Shown here: positions 12,352-22,306 of the stretch, one piece after another
Numbering within the stretch: position 1 is the stretch's first letter
Layout: every line of letters begins with the position of its first letter
DNA from: Zantedeschia hybrid cultivar
Taxonomy: Eukaryota; Streptophyta; Magnoliopsida; Alismatales; Araceae
Length of the DNA stretch: 64,000 nt
NCBI GenBank assembly: GCA_030544215.1
Contig: JARZZO010000011.1
Location: 50,713,587-50,777,586 of the forward strand
Direction: 5' to 3'
Program-made: the position numbers and the translations under genes
The notes under the pieces: generated by a model
The model's input: the letters and a program-made list of their open reading frames with translations, nothing else
Databases searched by the model: none
What the model was told of the DNA's origin: nothing

Positions 12352-13340
12352 TCTTCCACTCCTGGTGTTTCCGAGGCTTGAGTCCATGCACTCCAAGTTC
12401 CTATCTTTGGCCTATCAATCAAAATATCGAGAGAGCCTATGTGGTATCCTCGTACAAGTTCTTGCTGACTGCGGGCCTTTGGGCTTCTTGACTAAATGGG
12501 CCTGATTGAGCCGAATTCCGATCATCCCTCATTAAATTATTAGATCATCAAAGCACCAAGTGTTTACTCCTAAGCACGTGAACCAAAACATTACAATCTT
12601 TACACTTTCCATCTGGAAGAATACAAGGAAAAATAAAGTATAACTCTTTACAAAAAGAAAATGATAAATGGAAGCCTCAACTCTTACATAGGATGCTAGC
12701 AAGTGACCGATCAGTGTTGCTCTTGAAAGAGTGTGCAAAAGAAGGCTGAGTGCTTGAATGAGAGCCTTACGTCTTCCATGGGTGCTGAAAAGATTGTTTG
12801 AAGCTTGGGGTAGGCTCCCATTTATGGAAGAATCAAAACTACCTTGGCTCCCAAGTGGTAAAAAACGTCTATTTTTCTGAAGTAGGAGGAGGCATTTTGT
12901 GGTGAGACAGGTGAATCACGACCGTCCATTTTCTGTAAGCTTGGCATTTCTTATGTTCTAGCTCAGTGGTACAAGAGAGAGGGACCACGACACTCGTCAA
13001 GTTGATTCAAGCTTTCTTGGGTCAAGTTGACCTTCTCATTTCTACCTCTGGCATCCTGTATGTTGACCTCACTGGCCTTGAACAATTTTTTTGTCGAGAA
13101 AATTCTTAATGCACATCATATAGCATATCTTGTGGAGAAATGTCTTTGTCCGTGTGGAGAAATGTCTCACCCACTTAATCGTAAATTGGTAAAAGCCACT
13201 TAACTTCACATTTATTTAGTATATAAGATAGGTAGTAGTAGTGTCTACTAAGATGATGTGCACTAAGTATCTCTTATTTGTGTTAACACTTTTGTCACCC
13301 TGTTAAATTGTGCTGGCTCGTCAAAAGTGTGGTTCGATAA
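12352..13340. other. unassigned non-coding DNA
   Basis: About 1 kb with no domain, tRNA or clear terminal repeat. It is the right half of the locus split by the Tekay insertion. The region near 12800-12850 looks like generic LTR or promoter sequence, but no boundaries can be set. Confidence 0.4.
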
Positions 13341-13344
13341 TACC

Positions 13345-13490
13345 GATGGAGAGGAACAGAATTCAGTCACGTGATCCCACTGACCTCGGCACCAGGCCAG
13401 GCAACTTAGAAATGCACAGTTGCCCATACTATGGTTATAACCTTGTTTGTTTTATATTTTCTATTTCTAGATGGATATGTTACGTCCACC
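13345..13490 (+). repeat. Copia LTR-like fragment
   Basis: Matches, with about 20-25% difference, the sequence just after the Copia RNase H at 49960-50090 and 55795-55920 (shared words GATCCCACT, GGCACC, GAGGCAAC/CAGGCAAC, AGTTGCCCAT). It is probably an LTR remnant of the same old Copia family, perhaps its 5' LTR. Ends are not defined. Confidence 0.5.
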
Positions 13491-13528
13491 TCTTGTACCC
13501 ATGACTATATATATATATAAGTAAAGGA

Positions 13529-13740
13529 GGGCATGTTTGGATGCAACTTATGTAAATGCGGATGGGGTTATGGTAAACATGTTTATGATAAACACATTTT
13601 GTTGCCACTTACGTTTGGTTGTCATGCGTAACACGACTGAGTTTATCATAAACTATATTTGGCCGAAAACTGATAAAGTTGGATAAATAAGTTATGGTTA
13701 CCATGGTAAGATTACTACCGCATCCTTTTCTCCTTCTCAC
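13529..13740. other. possible Harbinger-type terminus
   Basis: Starts GGGCATGTTTGGATGC, similar to the GGG..TGTTTGG ends of PIF/Harbinger elements, and lies on the 3' side of the transposase remnant at 14165-14930. It contains two related inverted words (GTTTATGATAAAC, GTTTATCATAAAC). I found neither a matching opposite end nor a TAA/TTA duplication, so this is only a candidate. Confidence 0.3.
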
Positions 13741-14164
13741 TTATGTTCCCTCCTTACATCATTTGTCTTTTTCTTTGGGTTAATATTTCTCTTTAATGCT
13801 ATTTCAGTCGATTTTTAAGTGACTTTCAAAAAATGTGAAATATCATTAAAGTAAATAAACATATATCTGAATGAGAAGTCAAAAGTAGTTTATGGCATAG
13901 TTCCTTACAAACTTCCTTTAAACAAAAATGAAAAGAGAATTCTAACTAAACTCTTTGCTGATAAGCAGACCAAAGTGCTTCTGAGGTACTTTTCCTTAAT
14001 ATTTCTCTCGTCTCCTTTTCTTGTGAAGTAAAATACGTATTTGCTTCTTTATCATCACATGCTCGTTTATTTCTTCTATGAGTATATTATTCTTGATTTT
14101 GTAACAATAAAAAGTGATGATGTGACGCCACATGTAATTATGAATGATGCAACATGCCATAACA
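13741..14164. other. AT-rich spacer, nothing recognised
   Basis: No coding or repeat signal that I can support. It probably belongs to the 3' non-coding part of the Harbinger element to its right. Confidence 0.35.
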
Positions 14165-14930
14165 ATTTTAGTTCATTTTTAAAATGAATATGTTGGCGTG
14201 CATTTTAAGATAGGAAAACAGGCTTTCAATATTCCAAAGCCTCGCTCCACTGTGTTATGCAATGGAGTATGTCTGTGATTATATATATCCTTTAGATCAT
14301 GATAAGATCGAACACTCCGATATTGCTTCAAATTATACCGATCCAACTGTTATGGTACCAAAAAATTAATATTATAATAATAAATAAGTAACAACATCCA
14401 ACACCCACATATGCAAACAAAGGTCAAAGGTTACAACACCCAAGACATTTTAAGAAATTGGACGCTTGCGATTATAAATCTAGTTTGATCACATTTCTTC
14501 ACCATGGCATCAATGTGTGTCCCATCTAATTAAAGACCCAATATAATTCTGAAAAAAGAGATTTAAGACTTCTATTTTACTATTCAAAATAAATAAGAAA
14601 TATTTTTTTATCAAAAAGTTACATTGCTTTGAAGAATAGATAAGATCTTGTGTCATGATGAATGTGTAATTATACAAATTCCTCCCGTAATGCAACTATT
14701 GCATTTAATACTTTGTCAAAATATTGACTTGTGGTTTCTCCAGAATATCGATATTCATGTTGTGCAGTATGACTAAGGACATTATGGCCAATAATATATA
14801 AAAATATTGTCAATTATTCTTCTTTTCTTGTATGAAGTGAGACCTTATGATGCAACATAATAGGTTCTGCATGGTTCCTGTGTAAGAGGCTGAAATGCAT
14901 CTTAGGACCCTTAGCCTATTATACTAATTT
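14165..14930 (-). pseudogene. PIF/Harbinger transposase (DDE_Tnp_4), decayed
   Basis: Read on the minus strand in shifting frames. From high to low coordinates: LRMHFSLLHRN with EEQLTIFLYIIGHN (near 14905-14790), then YSGETTSQYFDKVLNAIVAL (near 14750-14690), then LDGTHIDAMV (near 14518-14490), then DIYNHRHTPLHN and VERGFGILKACFPILK (near 14300-14205). This is the order of blocks in plant PIF/Harbinger transposases, the LDGTHI block carrying the first catalytic Asp. The segment between the LDGTHI and NHRH blocks that should carry the second Asp is degenerate. Several stops and frame breaks make it dead. The part above 14847 also occurs in the second copy of the duplication (52918-53000). Confidence 0.75.
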
Positions 14931-15541
14931 CGGCCATATTTTTTCTGTAAAAAACATAGTTAATTTAAACAAACATAATTCTTTATGATTTGAAATAAGT
15001 TAGGAAGTCATGACGTCCCTCACATGTCAGTAGTAAATTACAGGACAATTAAATACGAACATTAATAGATAATTAATAGGCACACTCAGACGATTCAACA
15101 GGAGATCAACATGCTAATCAGGGTTGTGAATTTAGGAGTTTAATAGAAAAATCAAGATACGAAGCTGAAATGTGTGAAGCCTGACTGTATGCGACCTGTA
15201 GAACACGTCCACTATGTATGATGCGTATTAATCCAATTCGATAGATTTATAGATTATTGCATGAAATCAAATCAAGCCAATATCTACTCATGGTCTAGCG
15301 CATCAAACATTACTTGTGGAGTTACCACATAGTACATATAGTATATAAGCAAATACCTAGAAAATATATTTTATACATAGAAAATAGGTGTAGAAAAGGG
15401 GTTAAGTATCACTTACCTTCACCAAAGAACTAAGAAAACCGATGAAGCCCAAGACAGTCTTCCCTCTACCATCATGACCCAACCTCACGAAGAGCTTCCT
15501 ATAAAGTCCTCCACAAACCGCACACAAAACCCTCGAATTCT

Positions 15542-15964
15542 TAGAGGTGTGCACGGTTTGGTTCGGTTCTGTTTTGGAGAAAATTTCTCCAAACCGAACC
15601 GAACCGAATTGTCACTTGAAATCGAACTGAACCGAATATTTCGGTTCGGCTCGATTCAAACCGAAATTTTATATTTTATTCACATTAAATGTATATATAT
15701 AGATTTAATGTTAAAATTAAAATTTAAAAATACATATTTATACATAAATATGTATATGATACTAAAATATTAAAATATTTATATATATAATGTTAATGTA
15801 AGATATCTATTTATTTAAAAATCACAGTATTAGGTTTTTCGGTTCGATTCGATTTCACAACTTTGTGAAACATAACCGAATCGAACATGACCTCAAATTG
15901 AACCGAACCGAATCACTTGGCTCGGTTCGGTTTTTCAATTTGAACCGCATTATGCACAGCCCTA
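15542..15964. mobile_element. hAT-type MITE, copy A
   Basis: A 423-bp non-coding element starting TAGAGGTGTGCACGG and ending TGCACAGCCCTA, flanked by a perfect 8-bp duplication CGAATTCT (15534-15541 and 15965-15972). It is rich in CGGTTCGGTT words in both orientations, so it can fold over much of its length. The 8-bp duplication indicates hAT. No transposase is present. The same insertion with the same duplication is at 53615-53971, so it predates the segment duplication. Confidence 0.85.
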
Positions 15965-16379
15965 CGAATTCTCACTAAAACACTCACAAACTCTCTTAAT
16001 CTCTCTCTAGGACAAAGGGATGCACTAAGGGGCCTTGGGGTTGAAGGGTTCTATATGTACACTGCAAGGGTCGAGTTCCATGCGGAAAGAAATTCTCTAT
16101 GGAAGGAATCAATCGAGTCCCGCTAAAACTGGCTACTGTCTTGAAACATGTCAGCCCGACAAGATACCTTCTAAAACTCCTAGTTAAGTTGCTACTGGGC
16201 CAACTAATCCTTCAGGGTGACGCCTCTTACAACCAACCCTAGGGTTCTCTCTGGCCTACACTAGGTTCACTAATGAGCTGATCTAAGACTACTAATGGGC
16301 TATTAATGGATCAGAAGTTACACTTCGAGACAACAAAACACATTTACTCATGTTCCTAGTCGTCCTGACATGAGAATGC

Positions 16380-17120
16380 TAGGCACAAAATGGATTTAAA
16401 AGATGAAAATAAAAGCTAATTGTCCTTTTGATTGGCTTAAGGCTCACAACATTGCAAAAGGGTTTTAACCAGACTGTTGGCCTTGATATTACATAAGCTT
16501 TTTCTTTGGTCATTAAGCCTGGCACGATCCACTTGGTTCTCCCTTTGGCTCTCATGAATAATTGGCTCCTTGGGCAATTGGATGTAAAAAAGTAATTTTC
16601 TGCTGGCCTACTAGATAAACCTGTCTATGTTAAGCAGCCACTTGGTTTTCAAGATCTCAAGCATCCTCAACATGTGTGCCGCCTGAACAAAGCTGGCCTC
16701 CAGCAAGCACCCATCAATGGTTCAATAGATTTAGTAGTTGTTTGCTCTCCTTGGATTTCATTTGTAGCACTGCTGACCCTCTCTATTTGTCTACCACCTT
16801 CATGGTCGCATTATAGTTCTTCTTCTATATGTGGATGACATCCTTTTGACGGATGATGATGCTTCAGTGCTCCCTCGGTTCACCTCTATATTGGGAAATG
16901 TGTTGCTATCAAAGAGCTCAGTTTACTCCAATTATTTCCCAGTATGGATGTTCAGCATATCAAGGTTTACTTCTATCACAGTCTCATTATGCGTGCTCTA
17001 ATATCCTTAAATGTGCCAACTTGGTGACGTGCAACTCCATCGCCGCTCCCATGCATGGCTGTCTGACCTGGTGCATTATCTGCACAGTTGTATCATGATC
17101 CTCACCAATATTGGAGTCTT
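16380..17120 (+). pseudogene. old Copia RT fragment, copy A
   Basis: Frame-shifted remains of a Ty1/copia reverse transcriptase. Recognisable blocks include the SLALMNNWLLGQLDV region near 16545-16585, VCRLNKA followed by LQQAP near 16675-16705 and LLYVDDILLTDDDA near 16822-16865. The LNKALYGLQQAP block has lost a few bases compared with copy B. The gene continues in copy A at 49400 after the large Copia insertion. Confidence 0.8.
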
Positions 17121-17125
17121 GCTAG

Positions 17126-18681
17126 TTTTAGTCTTAGGTGGCCTACAAGCTAATATGACTTTGTAAATTCGTTCATTTATTAATAAGATGGCAAGATATT
17201 CATTATGTATAATTCGCATTAATTATCATTTCATAATAAAATCTTTGAATATGTGCAATAGTGATCAGATTATGATGAGATCATATTAATGAGATTGATC
17301 ACTTAAACACACATATTCTTAATAGTTCCTAGTCAGAGGATATCCGAGAAGGATATCGGATGTCCAGATAGACTAATATATATTACCCCCGCTCATAAGA
17401 TGAGAGTGACTGATCTTATAGCCACTTGTATGGAGACACTAAGATGAATCTGTAGGTGCTCATTAGAGAATGAGTTCACTGAACTGATCCGACTGAATCG
17501 CTTGATGGTATAGTACCTCACTGTCAACTAGCTTGATTCTATTGTCACAGTTGCGTGGATGGTCCTCAAACCTGAGACATCAAGGACACCTTGTCGATGG
17601 ACTTCTGTGCTTTGACCTTGGTTTATGAATCTTTAACCACGGGATTCTAAACAGCCAAGGATTGGATATAGCGGAATACTGTCGAAGGGAATTGAGTGTC
17701 AATAAGGAATCATTCGCTCTCGGTACTTAGAGAGAGAATGCTCTAGGAATGATGCGCGGAAGTCCCTAGTCAGGGCAGACGATAATATCGGGATAGGAGT
17801 TTTCTAATATTATACGGCAGCATCCGATCCAAGTGAGTCGACCGGTTAGGGTTTGACAATACACCATACCCTGAGTTGACTCGAGAACATTATGCGAATG
17901 AAGGACTATATCCACGTGGTAACTGTCGGCGGAAAGGTTCCAAGAGTGGGTTACTTAACCCCGATACCTTTCGGTTTCACGTGGTGTTGCTTGGCACCCA
18001 ACGTGATCGGAGGCCCGATCGAATTTGATGTGCGACATTGATTTGATTGATTAATTAATTAATGAGTTATTAATTGATTAATTAGGCCAGTGAGGAGTCA
18101 CTGGGCTTATTGGGCCATTAGTCGGACTGGTTATTGGGCCTAGAGGGTCACACGCAAATGATTATCAAGGCGATGGATAAATAAGTGGGTTTTATATAAA
18201 CCGGGGGTTTTTATGAAAAACTGTATGGTTAATATAAAATGTAGCGAATGGGCTGAGCAGGTCAGGCTGTTGCTAACCCTAGCCGCCCCCGCCTTTCTTC
18301 CTCTCTCTCTCTGGCGCACCAGATGAGACCGAATTCTCGGATCTACTCCGCCGCTTCTTCGACTCCCGTTTGACGGGAAATCGTTCGCGCGATGCGGCGA
18401 TCGTTGCGGTGAACGGCGGAGGCATCGTGGGTTGCGAAGAACGAGGAACGTGAGGATATCCACCGCGACAAAGATCGCGTGGACTCCGCTAAAGGTCGGA
18501 CGCTTGCGCGGCTTGCGGTGTCACACCGATGGAACCGAACGGTTGCGGATTCGAATCCGTACGCAATAAGAATTCGATAATCCGATTATCGTTTTTGTTA
18601 AGCAAAACGGGAACGGATTGCAATATTTAATCTTTATTTTCCGCTGCGTTTTGCGATCTGGAGAAACACAAGATCCCAACA
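17126..18681 (+). repeat. 5' LTR of the nested-host Copia
   Basis: 1556 bp. It ends GATCCCAACA and is followed by the PBS. Its first bases are TTTTAGTC where the family has TGTTAGTC. Core promoter candidates are TATATAAA at 18193-18200 and AATATAAAAT at 18231-18240. The LTR exon frame is interrupted by TGA and the 5' splice-site-like GT is changed to AT near 18566. Confidence 0.9.
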
Positions 18682-18682
18682 G

Positions 18683-18694
18683 TGGTATCAAAGT
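18683..18694 (+). promoter_or_regulatory. primer-binding site, decayed
   Basis: TGGTATCAAAGT, the initiator Met-tRNA site with two changes, one base after the 5' LTR. The intact form TGGTATCAGAGC is at 58895-58906 in the sister element. Confidence 0.85.
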
Positions 18695-20726
18695 CAGGTT
18701 CCACTGTTCCTCGTCTCGTTTCGATATCCAAAATAATTATTCTATGGTTTATCCATGCTTAAAACTCGATTTTTGCTAGATCTGTGTTCATGAGATGAAC
18801 ACAAATAATCAGATTATTATTCTGCAAATTTTGTATTTTTCTGGGGTTTAATTTTGTTCTTCGTTAAACGAAGAACCAGAGTTTGTAGCGACTTCGTTCG
18901 GCCTTCCCAAGTGTTGGGATGGAGGACCGGGTCCCCGGATCGTCTGGTAAAGGTCACCGGTCATCACTGGACTCCTCGCCGGCGCCGAAGTGGGCGGTCT
19001 AGCGGTGAACGGCCGTCCCTAACTCCTTCCTTCTCCACGGTTTGGAAAAACCAGAAATATCAAAAGAGGGAGGAGTTCGGCCAATAGCAATGGGCACCGC
19101 CGGCTACCCAACTAGCGCCGGGGTTGTCGCCGGCGTTGGGCCGACGCCGGCAGGGCTGGGCGGCGCCGACCGCGGGCGGCTCTGCCGTGCCCCCCCCCCC
19201 CGGCCACCACTTGCAACCTGCATCAAAGGGGTTTAGGGTTTCGGGTATGGGTGGGGAAGAAAGGGGAAAGGAGATGGACCGGCGGTCCCGAGCTGGTCGA
19301 ACCAGCCGGGCCGGGTCCAGGGCCTGACCGGGGAGGCCCGAGCCAGGCGCCTGCCTGGTCTGAGCCTTGGCTCGGCCAGGGCCCGAGCCCAAATGGCTCA
19401 ACCCAAGTGGCTGAGCCCTATTCTTTTTCCCTATTTTTAAAACCTAATTAAACCCCATAAGCCCAATTGAAAAATTATTGGATTTTAATTCTAAGATTTA
19501 AAAATTGTTTTGAATATTGATTTATTTTTTAATTTTAATTTTAATTGGGCAATAATGATTATGAATCATTAGAATTAACAAATTGTTGTTAAATAATTAA
19601 AGTTAGTTATTAATTTAAGTGTTAAATTAATAATTAATCTTAATTGACTAATTTAAGTGTTAAATTAGTATCTATTAGTTAACTGGAGTTAATTGTTAAT
19701 TTAAGTGTTAAATTGATAATTACCTTTAATTAACTAATCTAATAGTTTAATTATAAGTTATTAATTAATTGGTGTTAATTATTAGTTTAAGAGTTAAATT
19801 AGTAATTAACATTAATAAACTAATCTAAGAGTTAGATTAGTAGTTAATAATTAATTAATGTTAATTATTAGTTTAAGAGTTAAATTAATAATTAACGTTA
19901 ATAAACTAATCTAAGAGTTAGATTAGTAGTTAATAATTAATTTATGTTAATTATTAGTTTAAGAGTTAAATTAGTGATTCACATTAATTAATTAATCTAA
20001 GAGTTAGATTAAAGGTTAATAACTAATTAGAGTTGATTATTAATTTAAGCGTTAGATTAGCAATTAACTTTAATGGACTAGTCTAAGAGTTAGATTAGTT
20101 ATTAATTATTAATAGTCTAATTGTTAGATTATTAATATGTTTTAATATAAATGTTAGATTGTTTAATTATTAGAAATATTCTAATTTTCATGGAGTAATA
20201 TGGAATTATTAATTTGGAGTGTGTGCACATGAGATGTGTGTTTTATGCTTTTGAATTTGATTTAATTGCATGATTAAGTTATTAAAAGAGTTTTCGAAAT
20301 TCAGAAACTAATTTTGATTGGAACCCAGCTTTCAGAAAGCCAAAATTATTTAACTTTGAAACTCTTTTATTTAACCATGTGATGAGCTTATCATGTGTGG
20401 AATGTTTAAAACACAATTGGTCATGGATGTGCACTTGTATAATTATTCATGTGATGAATGATTGTGTTTGAATGAGTAATTTTATTAATTGTTAATAAAT
20501 AGAGGTCTGCGTACCTCTCTCTCTCTCTTTCATACTCTGATGTACTTCTACCTCCCTCTCTCTTGTACTCGCCATGAGACCTTTTTCAATTTACATGTAA
20601 ATTTAGAATTTAATTGTAATCTGATCGAGGCAACCGAGGAATGAGCGAGGACGATCCACTGCTGCAACCAGGAAGGCGATACGATAGAGATCATTTGCCT
20701 TGATGTTTGCATGATGATCTAATGTA
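18695..20726 (+). other. Copia leader, first part
   Basis: Non-coding leader collinear with 58907-60835. It has three contrasting blocks: a GC-rich block (about 18890-19430) full of GGC/GCC words, an AT-rich block (19440-20170) with a tandem repeat, and an ordinary block ending in CT-rich sequence at 20515-20570. No gene is recognised in the GC-rich block. Its open frames are not conserved in the sister element. The leader is interrupted by the solo LTR at 20732. Confidence 0.75.
19775..20100 (+). repeat. 86-bp tandem repeat in the Copia leader
   Basis: Units begin TTAATTATTAGTTTAAG or close variants at 19775, 19861, 19947 and 20033, exactly 86 bases apart; the last unit is partial. Each unit holds a small palindrome TAATCTAAGAGTTAGATTA. 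A looser version occupies 59860-60240 in the sister element. Confidence 0.85.
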
Positions 20727-20731
20727 ATAGT

Positions 20732-22301
20732 TGTTATGTTGTTCGTGCCTGGATCCGACCGAAAACGCAGCGGAATGATTTTTCGGGATCAGATCTGTCC
20801 CATTTCGATTAACAAAATAAATCGGGAATCTGATTTACCTTGCGCGGATTCGAATCCGCGTTCGTTCTCCGGTTCCTTCGGAGCGATGCCGCAAGCTGCG
20901 CAAGTGCCCGGCCTCTAGCAGTATCCATGCGGTTCTCCTCGCGATGGATCGTCCTCGCCTCCTCGCTCGATGCGACGTTCGTGGATCCCGTCTGGCTGTG
21001 CGTAATCCGTCGCGACATGCGGATTCGGAAACTCCTGTCGGATGAAGGCGGAGCTATCGGGAGCCGAAGCGGAGCCTCTAGATGGCCGCCTCGTATCGTG
21101 CGCCCAGTAGAGAGGAGAGAGAAAGTATGTGGCGGCTAAGTTAGGGTTGCTGGCCCCCGACGTAGCAGCCGTTCTTTTATAATAAGCCTGTTTGCGATTT
21201 TTCATAAAAATCCAGACTTATCCAAACTCCTATCGGATTATCCATCGACTTGAAAACCTTTTGCGTGTAACCCTCTAGGCCCAAATACTAGTCCAGTTAA
21301 TGGCCCATTAAGCCAAGTAACTCTTTACGGACCCACTGAATTAATTAATATTCTTATATTAATTAATCAACTGAATTTAATATCCCACGGTAAATTCGGA
21401 CAGGCGTCCGATCACGTTAGATGCCAAGCAACATCACGTGATCTTAGATGGCATTGGGGTTATCACAACCCTCTATTGGAACCTTTCCGTCATCGGTTAG
21501 CACGCGGATATAATCTTTCATCTGTGCAATGTTCCCGAATCAACCTAGGGTATGGTTTACTGTTAAACCCTAGCCGCTCGATTCACTTGAATCGGATGCC
21601 GCTAATCTGTATCGGATAACTCTTTATCTGATATAGTGTCCGACCTGGCCATGGACTTAAGCGCATCATTCCCGGAACATTCTCTCTCATAATACCGAGA
21701 GCGGATGATCCCATATTGAACACACAATTACCTTCGAAGGCATTTCTTTGAACCCGATCATTTGACTTATTGATAACCCATGGTTAGGGATTCGTTAGTC
21801 AAAGTCAAAGCTCAGAGACATACCAACAAGGTAACTTTGGTGTCTCAGGTCCAAGGATCATCTACACAACCGTGATAAAAGAATCGAGCTGGTTAATAGT
21901 GAGGTATATACCATCCAGCGATTCATGGTCGGATCAGTTCAGTGAACTCATTCCCCAATGAGCACCTACAGGTCCAGCATAGTGTCTCCACACAAGTGAC
22001 TTATAGGATCAGTCACCCTCATCATATGAGCTGAAGAAACCTACACTTGTCTATCCGGATGTTTGATGTCCATCTTAAACATCCTCCGACTAAGAACAAT
22101 TAAGAACATGTGTTTATAAGTCTTCGGTTCCTTAATTATGATCTCATCATAATCCAAAGACTATTGCACATGTTCATGGACTTCATTGTGATACGATTAA
22201 TATTGATCAAACTAATTACACACAATGAATTAATGTCATTTATTAATAAACTGAGTTAGTACATAGTATCAGATTGGCTTTGAGACCATCTAATACTAAC
22301 A
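20732..22301 (-). repeat. solo LTR of a related Copia subfamily
   Basis: 1570 bp, from TGTTATGTTG to AATACTAACA on the + strand, with ATAGT at 20727-20731 and 22302-22306. No internal region is present. Block by block it matches the reverse complement of the other Copia LTRs: conserved promoter palindrome, LTR open frame, GCGGATTCGAATCCGC palindrome and GGTAAA 5' splice-like site. Confidence 0.88.
20839..21018 (-). CDS. LTR-borne small ORF, 60 codons to the splice-like site
   Basis: Begins at ATG 21018-21016 and runs open for 60 codons to ...ADSNPRK at 20839, where GCAAG|GTAAAT resembles a 5' splice site in phase 0. Central residues REENRMDTARGRALAQLAAS parallel REEDRVDSARGQALARLVVS in the LTR at 49105. 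No known domain; the peptide is Arg- and Ala-rich and probably helical. It may be the first exon of a spliced gag mRNA. Coding status is inferred from frame retention between subfamilies only. Confidence 0.35.
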
Positions 22302-22306
22302 ATAGT

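Larger units (their letters stand above)
14847..17125. repeat. segmental duplication, copy A, left part
   Basis: Collinear with 52918-55159 at roughly 90% by eye, including a Harbinger remnant, a hAT MITE and a Copia RT. Copy A is split at 17125 by the Copia element and resumes at 49395. Confidence 0.9.

Noticed and set aside
13529..15540. A complete Harbinger element around the transposase
   Set aside because: Only one possible end (13529) was found, with no matching inverted end and no TAA/TTA duplication.
18140..18463. Minus-strand 107-codon frame in the Copia 5' LTR
   Set aside because: Not maintained in the other LTRs, and opposite to the LTR transcript.
20840..20870. tRNA-like T-arm (TTCGAATCC) in Copia LTRs
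   Set aside because: No acceptor stem, anticodon arm or A box at the right spacing. Treated as a palindrome within the LTR.
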